A DNA stretch of 64,000 nt from Steromphala cineraria (taxonomy: Eukaryota; Mollusca; Gastropoda; Trochida; Trochidae): assembly GCA_916613615.1 (NCBI GenBank), contig OU744725.1:6492708-6556707 (forward strand). Direction: 5' to 3'. The notes under the pieces were generated by a model. The model ran no database searches. It had not been told where the DNA came from and saw only the letters and a list, made by a program, of their open reading frames with translations. This document shows positions 1 to 13,127 of this stretch, in pieces. Position 1 is the first letter of the stretch; every line of letters begins with the position of its first letter. Both the position numbers and the translations under genes were made by a program.

Positions 1-1020
1 ACATAAAATGAAAAAATAGCGAATCTGGTGATAAATTGAGAAATAAATCATCGTTTATTATGCAATATGTTTACATTAATCTCATCAAATTACTTACCAT
101 AATTTAGATTTAGTAAAACTGGAAATAGTCCCCTTCTCCGTTAGTATGTTTGAGGTTCAAGTTCAGTTCATCAAAGCTGTCAGACGCATAAGCAATAGGA
201 CTGAGACAACCGGAGATAGTGTGTTTATATTTGTGTGAAGAAACCCTCTGTCTTCAACAATCTAATTCTACAGAGTATTACATTTCCTGTGTTCAGTCAA
301 ACCGTCCGTTAGCAGAAAGCTGTCTCTTAGCAGAAAGCTATCGTTATGAATGGAGCAGATCAGTATTTGAAACAGGTCCAGCTGATTACCTCTGCTCCTT
401 TCTGATTTTAGATTTTTATCTACACAATTAATATGCAGTTGTTGCAGATTTTTTCACGGTTTTTCATCAGTGTTGTATATGAAACAATATTTTGTCCACT
501 AGCGTTTTGAATCAAATACGACTGAACATTAAGAAATACCTATGTAGTGTATAATAGAAGGGAAGTTAATCGCTATTTTGTACATTTTGCTTTTAACAAG
601 AAGCTTTCGGCCTAATTCTTACTTATGAATGATTTACATATTAAACACATATTAAAGCACAATTTTCTTATTGTAGAATAGCCTTTTATAATACACTGCT
701 TCAGTATTTATCTTTGTCGTGTTCATCATTGATACGGTATTAGTTCATTGGAAGATTCCATGCTAAATATTTCTTTAATATTTCCATCATTGGCTCTTAA
801 CCAAGGAAATGCAGGCCATTCTCGTTGTATACGACTGGGCTTCAACAACGGCATATCTATTGTGATGGGAAACGACATGATCAGAATAAATCAGCTGGAC
901 CTGTTTCAGTTACTAATCTGTCCCATTCACAAGGATTGGTTTCTGCTCAGAGATGATGGAACTGGACTCAGGACATGTAATACCGTGTGGGATTAGTCTG
1001 TTAAAGTCAACCATTATATT
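1..1020 (+). repeat. About 1-kb dispersed element, copy A (runs off the left edge)
   Basis: This segment matches 14679-15761 in reverse complement along most of its length, including the stretches around 95-216, 219-430 and 433-775. It holds two related modules of about 120-200 bp. One is at 219-425 and contains GAAACAGGTCCAGCTGAT. The other is at 880-1008 in the opposite sense and contains ATCAGCTGGACCTGTTTC. Homology to copy B is still visible at base 1, so the left end lies outside the window. Short open frames here (219-431, 748-996) look like chance frames inside the repeat. The class is unknown; long internal inverted modules suggest a foldback or MITE-like DNA element. Confidence 0.75.
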
Positions 1021-2704
1021 CTTTACTTCAAGATTTTAACAAGTTAATTCATTTTCCTCCCGAAGAAACTGGCATGTATAGGACAATTTTGTAAACTACA
1101 TTTATACCAATCGTTATTACAATTACAATATCATATGTGAATAATTGGTTGGATTTCGCTAATGCCTTAATTGGTAACATAACTAGCATTCATCAAGCAG
1201 GTGAAAAATCATAATCACGTGAGTTTGTCTTTGTAGAGGCCCATATAAATATATAGTGTTTCGTAGTTTTTATTCACTGCATTTGTTTAATCAGCAAGTC
1301 GCTGTAGCACATTTTTTTAATTGAAAAGAAGGGGTTCTCGCTGAAGGGATAACAAAATGTTAACAATTGCAAGAAATATAGTTTGCATAAATAGATAAAA
1401 ATCTGTACAAGATAACAGAGTGAGCAACAGTGCCTTTACAAGCTTGTCATTAAAGCATACAATATAATCATGACTAAGCCTGTGCCTCCTGCCCTTCAAG
1501 GCATACACAAATCAACTGTTGTAACTTGAATGATTGAAATCAACGTTCAGTGCTGACACCTTGAAGGTGAGCCAAAACATGTTCCTGGCTTGGAACTTTC
1601 ATATTCTACCACTTTGATTGTGGCCTTTTACTTCCTCAATCAATGTGCATGATAACATCTTTGACTAGATAATGCCATGTTGTCCACTGCTGCCTAAATC
1701 TTGGCTGTAGTTACTAAAAGCGCATAGCTATAGAAGACATATCTCTGAAACCCTGAGTGATCAAGTGGTCACTCCAATGAAGACGTGATACAGTATCTGT
1801 TTAGTTGTCGAAAATAAAAAAAATTGAGAATCGATGTGTATTTCTATATTTATGGATTATACATTATGACTGTTTGACACCGTAACTGCAATCTGAGTTT
1901 CTTTGAAAAAAGTAACATTCTTGATTTATTACACCAGTTTATCAACAAGTTTAATACATTCTCCTGATATTTTGACTTTGATTTGTTTCATCTGAGGCAG
2001 CAGCCATATTTCATTACTGGGTCATTTGACATTTGAAAACTTATTACGTACAAACATGTTAACATTTACACATAAATTTATTATGTTTACTTCAACCGAA
2101 ACCAAAAGAAAAATGTTCAATAGCCAACAATCACATAATTTCAAGGGAGTATTTTTTTATCTTAAAAGCAAAGCCTCCCTGGGGCCAAAATCGTGCATTA
2201 TTGAATTGGGAAGAAGGAAATCGTGCCTCACGACATCACAATTTTTTAACAGTTAACTCTGTCTGTCACTCAAAGTTTTTACTGTGATAAAAAAAATTTA
2301 ACCGTTTTTTGTCATTTTTACATTTGTGTAGAGATGTCTTTAACCGACACTTTGTAATGAGAAACTTGATATATTCTTATGCCACGATATTCATTTTATA
2401 AAGTGAGAAAATTAGTTTTTTTCTTTTTTGGAGGCTGTATAGAGAGGAACTTTATTACAATATATTCACTCAATGAAAATAATTACATTGATGTACATTT
2501 CTGTGCGACCATGTTCATATATGTTACCATTTGTGTTCTTTAAGTAAGTCTTTGCTGTGATTGATCATTAAAACACAATTGGTATTAGTTTTGTTCTACT
2601 TTCCTTAGATTTAAGACATTACAAAATAGTTTTGATAATTTGCTTTAAAAAGGAAAAGCATATCTTAAATGGCATACGCCTATTACACTTGATCATAGTT
2701 AACT
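1021..2704. other. No gene seen
   Basis: AT-rich sequence with only short chance open frames. I see no coding signature, RNA gene or clear repeat here. Confidence 0.5.
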
Positions 2705-2850
2705 TTAAACTTGGTCACACATTGGACATTGAACTTTCGGCCGTCAGTGTTTAACAGCCTGACACGACCCTCTAATTCAAAGATGACTGATTGCATTATG
2801 ATTACTATTGATTTCGTAGCCTTTACACCAACACATCATTTTGCCCTGTT
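2705..2850 (+). repeat. Dispersed repeat family C, copy 1
   Basis: It shares an ordered set of blocks with 9190-9330: a TTGGACA block, then GCCGTCAG, then ACAGC followed by GACACGACCC, then TGACTGA, then ACTATTGATTT or its variant. A weaker third copy lies at 6025-6130. The family is unnamed. The order and spacing of the shared blocks make chance resemblance unlikely. Confidence 0.55.
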
Positions 2851-3649
2851 CAGATTTAAAAGAAACCTATACTGCAGTCGCAACCCGCCTCATAGCGCCC
2901 CTATATAAACTAGGTCCTCATGTATCGCATAATATATGTAAATTGTAAATAAAAAAGAACAATAATGGCAGTAAGTTTAACTCACGTGCTATGATAACGT
3001 ACACGATCTAGGGAGGCTTGGATATGTGTTTTACAATGTCCTTTTTATAGTTATTTAAAGGTAAGGTTTTGAAATAATACCCAATTGTCGATCTATGAAT
3101 TTATTGTGTCTTTGCTCCTTACAGTGAAGTGAAACATACTGAAATGGATTTCAACCACAAAGAAATTGACTCTTGTCCATGTTTAAGGTTGTTCCAAACG
3201 TCTTCTCCGGTAACTAGGGGACGATTCGGGAAGGGTTTAGAGCCCCTCAACAAATACCAGCTTTCTTTCTTCTGTTGGTGTCTTCAGTAATAGGACTGAG
3301 TCAGTGATCTGTATCACTAAAAGCTTTTCGTGATTGCTTTTCATGAGTTTTTTAAACGACGGATTATTAACTCGGTTGTACATCCATAAAAAAAAATTGT
3401 TATCCTTTAAAAACTGAATGATACAACATTCTAATATATGAATTCCCATAGGTCTATATGCTATTGGATGAGATTCCCATTATGTGTAATACTCATGCGT
3501 GTACGTACACTCTCTTTTTTCTCTTAAAACATGGCAGATTGAATATATAGCCTAAATACCAAGCCAATTTTTGAGTGGTATTAACATAAGTTTTAGCTTG
3601 TTAAACCAATCCAATTCTTTAATGAAATAAATATGTTTAAACCAATACC
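2851..3649. other. No gene seen
   Basis: AT-rich sequence. The open frame at 3237-3449 on the minus strand has no recognisable domain. Confidence 0.45.
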
Positions 3650-4099
3650 AAACAAATCTTTGAAAAATAAAAAAAAAGTGAAGCACACATTAGTCATGCT
3701 TATTAGTCATGCTTAATGTTTCATAAAGCCAATTCAAAGGAGATGTTGCAGAAATGCCGATGCAGAGATGCATTATAATTGTAATCAGAATTTCATCATT
3801 GAAATATTTATAGATATACAAGAACTGTCTTCACCTTTTGAACTTCTATCTATCGGATGTTTGCATAGTGAACATTTAAATTGCATAATGAACTTTAGCT
3901 TCTCGAAAACTAATAACTAGTGGTGTTTGGTGTCTTGATATGTGTACAACAATCACAATACTGTCAATATGCGAGATAAACAGACAAATTCAACCATTTT
4001 GTCAATGTAATTTAGAGAAACAATGGAACATTTTTAACATAACCAATAAGCATGACTAATGTGTGCTTCACTTTTTTTTTATTTTTCAAAGATTTGTTT
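3650..4099. mobile_element. 450-bp MITE-like element with perfect 55-bp terminal inverted repeats
   Basis: Bases 3650-3704 and 4045-4099 are perfect reverse complements over 55 bp, including a run of nine A or T. The arms contain AAACAAATCTTTG and GTGAAGCACACATTAGTC. About 340 bp lie between them, with no coding capacity. No target duplication is evident just outside the arms. Within the left arm region, TAGTCATGCTTAT is followed directly by a second partial copy. Perfect arms suggest a young insertion or sequence conversion between arms. Confidence 0.7.
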
Positions 4100-6024
4100 C
4101 GAAAAATGTTGAAATAAGATGGAGACTTGGTGCCTTAAGAGAGACATAATCCTTGCGTAAGAGAAGAAACACTTCACACTACAATCAAATCTTATTGCAG
4201 AGACAGGATATTGCAGAGAGAAAATAGCAGTAGCCAGAAGGGATAGCATATCATATTGAAAGGACATAATAATAGAGTGTAGGTGGAAGTTGTTAAGCAC
4301 TGTATTAGCATCTAGACAACAAGTCGACAGTTATTTAAATTCGCGAAAAGCAGTTTTAATCAACCTTTCTCTGTTACTTCAACTATATATATACAGAACG
4401 TCATAGGTGTGCTTTTGAGTCGTTTCTCCTTTATCAAGGTGTTTTGCAGTTTCTTTACTAATGATAACTCTAGTTTCTCGGTATATCATTTAAAAAAATA
4501 CATTATTCTGATAATTTAATTAGGAAAATGACTGTTACGTAATGCAAGTTGTGCGAATTGCCGAAGCTTGAAAAAAAGTAGAACTGGCAGTCGTGCAATA
4601 CAGAATTTGCCGTGCAACACGGAATTTGAAGACGTTTTCCGTATTGCACTCTTGTATTACTATCCTAAGTTAACATGAGTATATGATAAAATGAAGATTA
4701 CTACACATGCCATTAGAGGTACAATTATGATGATACTGTAGACATGTTGAAAGCTGTTTTATTACGTGAATGAGTCATTATTCATCATGACGATTTTATT
4801 TTCATTCAAAAAGTCATTCTACTAATGATATTTCATTCATTTGATTAACCATCATGTCTATGGATCATTCTTCTTCAGCAGACAATGCTTACGTTCTATG
4901 TCAAACTTATAGATATAGATAGAATATTCAATTGCAAGTTTTATTAACTTATTTTACATATCTTCTTTAATTTAAATTCCCTGACTTTGCAGGTTCGGAA
5001 TGAATGTATCTTCAGATTATACAGAACTTGAATCCAAAGCTTAACTTTCACAAAGAAAATCTTTCTGTACTATTAAATCACTGTTTGGAATCAATAAGGT
5101 TGCAGAAATTTAAGGAGCAGGGGAAAATGAAGAAATTGAACATGGAACATTGATTGAATTCCGTTTGATAAAATCGACTGTGTTTTGATGAAAACAAAAT
5201 AAAATATATGTATCAGGGCTCTCATCCCCACAACGGACTGAAAGCACCCAATTTAGGCGCTTGTTCAACACAAGTTTAACGGAGACAAAACATAGTCACA
5301 AGCGGACAAATCACATCGTCCCTTTCAAAAACCATTTAAATAGACAATGGATTTCGAGGCCCTAGGTCTTATATCGAAAGGTTTTGCCGCTGTCCTTACG
5401 ATTGGCTAGATGAGCTTACGTCAGAACATGCAGGTAATGGGGGTGCCTTCAGACTGAAGATAATGTTTCTTTGCTTTTCATCATTTTGATATGGTAAAAA
5501 TAATCTTTCACATCTTCTATCAGGATTGAATCTTTAACGGAATCACATCATGATTTACCAGCACTTAATCTGCTCTAGCATGCAACCAATTTCACCTTCA
5601 AACCTTAAACATTTTATATATTTCTTGCTTTACAATGAGAAGCATCTAAAAGAAATGATGAAACAAATTCGGCTTTGATTATAAGTTAACTTATTAGAAT
5701 ATCGCTAGTAATTCAATTGCAATAAATAGATCTCATTTGGAGGCATGCGCCAGCGTTACTGACATTTCACAAAGGAAAAAGCATACATCACCAGTTCTAT
5801 GATTAAGGGGTCAAGAAACTTTCTGTTTTGTTTCACCAGTGGAATTATGGTTTTATACCATCCACATTTCTGGTCTGCTGTAGTAAAACCTTAAGAAGCA
5901 ATACCGACTTTGTGATGTTTCAATGAAATACGCTCAAACTCCCACCTTGTTATATTGAACAAAAAGAAAATTGAGTTTTGTGGATTTTTAATGTCTTTCA
6001 CAAACAGGAGCAGATATTGGAAGG
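4100..6024. other. No gene seen
   Basis: AT-rich sequence with no open frame above about 70 residues, no RNA gene and no repeat that I can pair with another part of the window. Confidence 0.45.
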
Positions 6025-6130
6025 CAGACATTAGACCATATGTATTTGACAGCCTGATATTATCCACTAAATTGGAGGGTGACTTACAGATTGATACTAT
6101 TGATTTCTCTGTCTATCATGCTTAACTCAA
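6025..6130 (+). repeat. Dispersed repeat family C, weak copy
   Basis: It shares GACAGCCTGA, ACTAAATTGGA, GGTGACT and ATACTATTGATTT in the same order as 2705-2850 and 9190-9330. It is more diverged than those two. Confidence 0.4.
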
Positions 6131-6519
6131 TGAAACAGATTCTAAAAGTTCGGTCTCTTGGACTTTCTATGGATTATATACCATACATGTATATGTACCT
6201 CATGAGAGAAAATGTGATAAATTGTTTGCCTTATTAGTTTTTATTGGTTAATAAGTAAAATAAAATATAACATAAAACAAATAATGATAAACTGTTTTAA
6301 AACAGTTACTATCTTATGAAAAACCCAATCCGTATCTGATTTTTCACATATTTCCGCCTCACACTATAATTGAAAAATAAACATAAAGGCATGATATTTT
6401 CCATGTCACCAAAGGACCGTTACCAGTGCTCTCAGTCATAGGTGTCCAAGAGTTGTGTGTTTTCAGTTTTTAGTTGCAAATAAGGGAGAAAGTTTGAGTT
6501 GCAACTTGTTGTCGCTAGT

Positions 6520-6600
6520 GCAATCTGCTCGAACCCCGGGATCTTATTTTACTAGACCAGAGGCTTGCTTCCACTAAGCTGCCTCTTGGGAAGAGAATTG
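6520..6600 (-). repeat. tRNA-derived SINE remnant
   Basis: On the minus strand there is a box-A-like GCTTAGTGGAAG and, downstream, a box-B-like GGGGTTCGAGC at tRNA-like spacing. A real tRNA is unlikely because the flanks do not form an acceptor stem. Only the head is recognised. Confidence 0.4.
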
Positions 6601-6640
6601 ATATTTTCTAAGGGGTTTGTAAAATGGGGGTAAAAAAAAC

Positions 6641-6905
6641 CCTTCATTTTCTGAATATGATTATAATGTCATACCCAGTCACTTCAACTGTGTTTCAGTC
6701 ATATACTGTTGGCTTATTGGACTTCACAAGGTCAAATTTTAGATTTATATCGATGTAGAAATAAAAAAAAGTATTGAAACTAAATGAACCTGTTTTTTGT
6801 AAGTCGTTTGTGAAAACAGAAGTTCATTTTCTGAATATGATTATAATGTCACACAATTTAACTGTTTTCAGTCATATACTGCTGGCTTATTGGATTACAC
6901 AAGGC
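6641..6905 (+). repeat. Two direct copies of an about 85-bp unit
   Basis: The block TTCATTTTCTGAATATGATT followed by ATAATGTCA, CAGTCATATACTG, TGGCTTATTGGA and CACAAGG occurs near 6644-6733 and again near 6825-6905, about 180 bp apart. It is a partial local duplication. Confidence 0.65.
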
Positions 6906-9189
6906 CATTGGGCCTATATGTATTGTCATTAACAGACAACTGACGCATGAAAAGAAAGTTAAATTTTCTGGAGTAAAAGACATATGGCGGGAATAAGGTC
7001 ATCTCTACAGCCTGTCGCAGTTATTATGTCTATTGGGTTCAAATCTAAAAGCCTATACTTGATAGGACACGAAGCAAATGGCCCTTCTCTTCAAAACATC
7101 ATACAACTTAGTCTTATGTGACATCGAGGGTAAGAGTCGAGTTTGATAGCCAACAAACACAATAACCTTTCAGATGTATTTTTAATCTCTTATTTGGAAA
7201 CTATCAGGGGCTAAAACATTCCCCCCGGCCAAAATGGGACAGTGATGTAATAGAAATAAGAAAGTCTTGTTCTTACAAATTACATTTTTCTCAGTTAACT
7301 ACATCTTGTACTCAATTATTTTCTTATGCTTCCAATGATAGCAACAGTGCCTTTCTACGTGGGTCATGACCATTTTGTCTTGTTTTACATCACTGATGAA
7401 ATGTTCTTCAACTTCTTGTACAGTATTGCTTTCAACTCTTTAGTTTGCTATAAACGATTGAGATGATTTGTGAACCCTCTGATACATAACATGATATAAC
7501 GTGACATACACATGTCAATAATATGTATGCAGATATGTCAATGTCAATTGAGCACAGATCAAAACACAGAAACGGTTGTGAACATTAGGATAAAGCATGT
7601 ATTTAAGAAACCGATTTAGTATCAGCACTTCTTTTTGTCTTTCTTGTCGCTTTTCTTTATTAAATATTTTCTCAATCATTGATATTTGAATGCAAACTTG
7701 CTTTTTTCAATAACTCATTTATTTCTTTTTTAATTTTATTTTCATAGTAAACATTTGCATGACTATTCTTTATATGTTTTTCTATCAAAGCATTGCGTAG
7801 TTGATATAGTCATATGCAGAAAGATCAATTTGGCAATATGAACTGAATAGCACAAAAATAGTCTTTTGGAAAAAACATTGATTGTTCCAAACAATTTTCG
7901 TTCATTGAAAGAAATGTTGTCAATTAACACGTAAATATGATTCAGAAATATAAACGATGTATAACCAGAACAGAACACGGATAAGCACACCCATGTGACC
8001 ATACTCCATACTTGTACATCAAGGAGAGAGAACTCTTCATTCGAAAATCACTTTCTTACCATCCTTTTCTTTTGTGTTCAAGGGTGAGAATTTGTTTTTA
8101 TCGGAACAAAAGATAATATATAATACATAGATAAAACGTCACCATAATTTAGAAGAAGATACAATTTCATTTTTACTTGTGATATTGGAAAACAAATTGT
8201 GTGTAAAGATGCTCAGTGAGAGAGTTATCCACGCTCCTAAACATCAACCTAAATATAAGCAATATAATATATAATTATATAATAATACTATAAAATATAT
8301 TTAAGGAAATAGGAAGCAGGACTAAGATTGAGCGATGTGTTGATCTTGACGACCTCAAGATCTAATCTTTCATTCGACTTCTGTAACTTTGAATTATTTT
8401 TATCTCTTAAACTTCTCAATCATTCCATTGACCGTTGATATTATGACAAACATCCTTTAAAAAACCATTGCCTCATGTGGGGAATAAAATGTCGAACAAA
8501 CACATTGAAGAACATATCATCAATGGTATATAACACTAAGAAAATCAAATATTGAGCAAATGTGTTAATTATACAAAAATTTTGATTTCTGCGATAAATA
8601 TGCAATGCATTTATAATGATAATGAACAAAACTTTTAAACAAATATCTTAATAGTCCTGTCTTTGTGTTATTTCAAAAAAATATTTAATTGAAAATGAGT
8701 TGAATATAATTTTTTTCTGTTGCATATGCAACAAAATAGTTTCGCATTGTTCAGGGAAACTCACAAAAACCGGACATAGCCTATGGTCTCAGTCTATTAA
8801 GGTCTTAGTTTGGCACAGTTTCAATATTATGTTGGTAAGACATCAATATTCTGTTGGCAAGAACAAGATATAATATTGGCAAGATACTGATGTTCCATTG
8901 ACAAAATAAGTTTATTCTGTCTATTGGGATATCTTCAGAGAGACAAGGGACTAATTTCACTGTGAAATAATCCAAACATTCATACAAGTACATTTCCTAC
9001 AAACAGGTTAAGGTTATGTAGTTGGCGTGAAAATGAGTTGAAAAACATTTGTTATATTTTGACTATGAAATAAGTCTGGAACGTTCAAGAAAAATCAATA
9101 TGAGATTTCACTTGTTTGATTTCAAACTTAGATGTCATGACGAAACAGCACACAACTTAAATGTTTTAGACTGTATGTCACTGGTTACT
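6906..9189. other. No gene seen
   Basis: AT-rich sequence. Minus-strand open frames at 7763-8002, 8441-8629 and 8805-8993 are short, with AT-driven composition and no recognisable domain. Near 8820-8890 the phrase TTGGCAAGA recurs a few times at 20-35 bp spacing, a small degenerate tandem. Confidence 0.45.
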
Positions 9190-9330
9190 CCTTGCTTTAA
9201 ACTGGGCCAAATATTGGACACAAGACCTTTTGCCGTCAGCGTTTGACAGCCCGACACGACCCTTAAATTGGAAGTTGACTGACTGCATGATTACTGCTAT
9301 TGATTTTGCCGCCTTTGACAGCTTAATCAT
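9190..9330 (+). repeat. Dispersed repeat family C, copy 2
   Basis: Same ordered blocks as 2705-2850: TTGGACA, GCCGTCAG, GACAGCCCGACACGACCC, TTGACTGACTGC and ATTGATTTTGCC. The direction is the same as copy 1. Confidence 0.55.
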
Positions 9331-10254
9331 TTGATTGGGTTTCAAGATTCCCTTTCATTATCAAGATTTCATAGACTTACATTCTTTTGCCCTTTTTCCA
9401 TAGTACCCTATTAAAGGAGACGTTATTGAATTGTTTGAATAACATGGAAGTTTTTTTGCTGGAAGTCATCTGTAAACTGGTTGATTGATGCATGTGACTA
9501 GCAAAGTGTATATCTTGAAATTGTACTCACGTTCTAATGTAAGATTTATGTACAAGGACATTTGGGTCAGTAATTGAACATGTCCTCTTTGTATTTACAT
9601 TTAAACAAGTATAATGTTATCCTCATACAGCACACACTATCTAAATCCTTTAATAACACAAACCTATGTGCCTTTTTACACTGATTTGGTACTTACAATG
9701 ATCTGATATTCACTGTCGAGTAGAAAGGCAGTTTTATGTTTTTTATCATTGTGCATTTTGAAATGATCAATTTGTATGTTAAGGTTCAAATTGGCCTATG
9801 TGATACTACAATTTACACTCAAATTAGAACATGGAGACCAGCAAATCTTGAAATTATAGAAATACCTAAACGCCATCTGAAGTTCTTTCATTATATACCC
9901 TTACAGCTCTTTGAGCAGTCACATAATGCATGGAGCTTTTGTTAGCTCTACAAAACTACTCATTGTTATTATAATGTACCCTACAACAAAAACATGAGAT
10001 AAAAATGATATTAGTTAAGAAAGTCAGATATCCTATTTTTATAAGAGTTCTTACATACATGTCTTGTTCTTAACAGTGACATGTTTAACGCCTAGACTAA
10101 TGTATTGACGCTTGTACATCTTTTGCAAACCATTAGATACATAAAATATATGCATGACGTGCATGTTTTTCGTAATGAAAGCAAATGTTTGCTTCCTTTT
10201 TGGGATAACATTCAACATACAATATTTATTGCCTTTACATTCGTTTTCATATAT
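9331..10254. other. No gene seen
   Basis: No coding signal beyond short open frames, of which 9736-9945 (plus) is the longest. No repeat is paired within the window. Confidence 0.45.
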
Positions 10255-10500
10255 CTTAAAGGGGCAGTAGCACGTTTTATTGATTAATTTATATTTTGAA
10301 TTGTTCACCGATAATTTAACGTTAATGTTAAATGTATTATTTTGATAGAGTCATAAATCTCATCACACAAGCCAATCAGCCATGGTCTGAGAACAAAGTA
10401 TGAAGATTCACATAAAATGCATTGGCGGCCATTTTGTGTGAACACCTTTAATTCATTTTGTGTAAAAAAAGGAATCCAGGCTAAACCATGCGTGACCTTT
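10255..10500 (+). mobile_element. TTAA-type MITE, copy 1, 3'-truncated
   Basis: It starts with TTAA-A-GGGGCAGTAGCACG and is collinear with the full copy at 21605-21961. Shared blocks are ACGTTAATGTTAA, TATTATTTTGATAG, GGCGGCCATTTTGTGTGAAC and TTCATTTTGTGTAA. The right inverted repeat is not found; similarity fades near 10495. No coding capacity. The TTAA flank is the hallmark of piggyBac-type insertion. Confidence 0.7.
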
Positions 10501-10859
10501 AAGATGGTTTATTCAACTTGCTTGAAGCTTGACCGAACTCAACTCTTCACAGCAGAGATCCTCGCTGATGACAACTTTACCACAAAAGCATGATAGATAT
10601 TGCCCACAATGGTAGTCTATACCGACAAGTGCAGTTAGGTCAGACCATTGTTTTATGAATTATGTGACACTGCAATCATCTGAGTGCGGTCTGTATACTT
10701 GGATAATGTTTATAGTTCATAGCTTTTACAATTATGAGCTTCAGAAGCAATGATCAACCATATTTATTGTCCCTAGCATCTACATAAGGTAGTTTCTAGA
10801 CGCCATGTTCAATGCCCGTCTCCTCTTCATCTGCTTATAAGTACTATCTTACTTTACTT

Positions 10860-12345
10860 GAGTAAGATATTTGAATAGTGACACACGTCTGTTTCACCTT
10901 CCAGCGTCAAAGATGTTTTAGTGCAGTTCATCTGAGGTTTTATGATATGGTATTTTATGTTCATGTTTTACTGTAATTCAAATAAGGGCATCTAATTGTG
11001 GTGTTGGTCAATGCAAAGTTGATGCAGTAGTAACAGAGGTTCATGTAGCTTAAGTCATAATATTCTGGTCTATTTCCCGTTGTTTGAGTACTTTATTTGT
11101 TGAGTTAATAACAAAGTAGGAATCGTAGATGTTCCCGAATCCCGTTCACAAACGTTTCCAGATTTAATTTAATAATTGAACCTTTCAGAACCGGTGAAGA
11201 ATATGTTAACACAGTAGGGATCATAACCAATAAACCAAACAAACATAAAGAGAATACATGACAATTTCAAAACTATACTCAGGTTGAAGGCATAAAGACT
11301 AGTTTAGTATTGTGAAGCACTACTATAGATGTTCCCGACTCCCGTTCACAAACGTTTACAGATTTAATTTAATGTTTGAAGTATTCAGAACTGATTTAGG
11401 AAAACGACAACAAAACTGGTGATTCGTGTTTGTGTATACTGCATCAAAGTGTTGTTAGTAACACATTCAGAAAACTGTCGTGTTTGATTGAATTTAGGTA
11501 GGACTTTACACTGATATACTCGAACACATTGTAACAAAGTGTAACACTGGGATTACCCGAGGTGTCGGGAGAGTCTCCAGGGTCCTATAACCTCACCTTT
11601 CTGCATCCGGGGACTCTGATGGAGTCAGACGCTATCAGTTCTAGTAACACTCAATATGGACGAGTTCACACCGCATGATTTGTGTCCGTGTTTTTGGCAT
11701 GATTTGAATACTCTACTACAAGAAGGTTCAAAAGTTACACATTACGAATTTTAATGTTGCTTGTGATATCGATTGCAGCAGTTTCTTCTATTCAGGACAT
11801 ATTGTATCGTGTTTTGCCTATTGATATTTTAAGTTAAAAGAATAAAAATAATTTGTTATATCACACTGAGGACAGACACGGAAATAATCAAAATTCATTG
11901 TATTATTCATTATTGTTTCAAGAAGAGATGAATAATTTTAAATTCAGAAAATTATATTTAGTAACTGATTAATTTCTTCTTGATTGCGTTACAAATAACG
12001 GGATCAGATATATGGATAAAAAAGGTTCATGTCAAACATAATATCCGTTTGTAAATAAGGGTAGTATGGGTTGCCTGCGACAGGTGTCAGGAGTGTCGAT
12101 TGAGATAATATTATATTTTATCAAAAGCGTCATGTGCATTTTCTGAAGCCGATCCAATGGATTAACAGATGAATAAAATATTCTAAAAGTGACATGTGTC
12201 CGTTTCATCTTGCAGCGTTGGAGATGTTGTTATGTAGTGAAATGGAGGTTTTATCATTAGAAATTCCGTTGATATTTTTCCGTTATACATGTAATTAATG
12301 CTGTCAGTCAATGCAGTGTCAATACCGTAGGAACATCATAATTTT
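10860..12345 (+). repeat. Two pairs of diverged direct repeats
   Basis: Pair 1: about 11128-11200 and 11325-11395 share TAGATGTTCCCGA, TCCCGTTCACAAACGTTT and CAGATTTAATTTAAT about 197 bp apart. Pair 2: about 10880-11035 and 12187-12340 share GTGACA, GTTTCA, CAGCGT, GAGATGTT, GAGGTTTTAT and GTCAATGCA in order. This suggests a local duplication, or an older array of the same unnamed repeat. No gene is visible. Confidence 0.5.
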
Positions 12346-12715
12346 CTTGTCAAATGATTTTAAATTCCATTGTTGGGAGAGAATGTGTTCAATAGTCATA
12401 AAAAGTTAAGTGTAGTGCCCGGTATATTTGAAAACATAATTTATAGGGAACAAGAATAATCTTCAGGCTCAACTTGAGATATACTTTGGATATGTGCTCT
12501 AATACTGCAATTTTTCAAATATTGATCAAATTAGATCTCTCAGAGAAAAGCTAACATTTTCATTGAAATGCTATTTGTTTTACTGCTTTCTTAGCTACAT
12601 TAATCTGTATCGTAGTTAAATATGCACCTTCTTTATTATTTTGATACAGAAAACATTAATGAAAACCTTCGATACATAAATGCTTTAGTAATGGTTCAGT
12701 GACTCTGCTTTCCTA
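12346..12715. other. No gene seen
   Basis: AT-rich spacer with no recognisable feature. Confidence 0.4.
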
Positions 12716-12992
12716 ATTGAGGTGAGGTGATCTGGGGTTTAACGCCACTTTCAAGAGTATTTCACTTTGCTAGTATTTTTGCATTGCGGTGAAACCTGCG
12801 AGCATCGACTGGAACTAGCAAACCATGGGTGGTACTAAGATGAAATTCAGTGTAGCATTGCACCCAAATCTGACTGCGTGTAGAACGGTCCTCTACTTCA
12901 GACAAAGTTGCCGAGCTTCTGTTGGCATTCGAGTCACGGACCTTTTGATCGGAAGCCAAACGCACTAACAACTGCGCTATCCTGCCCCTGCT
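12716..12992 (-). mobile_element. tRNA-derived SINE, nearly full length
   Basis: Read on the minus strand, the head has box A TAGCGCAGTTGTTAG (12965-12979) and a degraded box B GTGACTCGAATGCC (12924-12937). The body contains TTGCGGTGAAAC and GGCGTTAAAC, and the 3' end is ATCACCTCACCTC. A 5'-truncated relative lies at 20025-20162. SINEs are transcribed by RNA polymerase III and copied by LINE machinery. The minus-strand frame 12762-12971 is a chance frame within it. Confidence 0.65.
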
Positions 12993-13106
12993 TTACTAAT
13001 TAAAAGCGGTTTAATTCATGCAGGTCTTAAATACAATCAATTTTGAGAAGAGTCTTTTTTCAAAGTTTAAATCCTGAATTGAACAAAGTTAACAGTATTT
13101 TAGACT

Positions 13107-13127
13107 TTAAGGGGCAGTAGCACGTTT
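13107..13127 (+). mobile_element. TTAA-type MITE left-end fragment
   Basis: TTAAGGGGCAGTAGCACG followed by T-rich sequence matches the left ends at 10255 and 21605. It is then interrupted directly by the repeat that starts ATGCCCCCG. Confidence 0.6.

Noticed and set aside
1..431. Frames 219-431, 748-996, 14632-14820 and 28456-28671 as paralogous small proteins
   Set aside because: They share sequence because they lie in the same repeat modules, sometimes on opposite strands of the module, which argues against coding.
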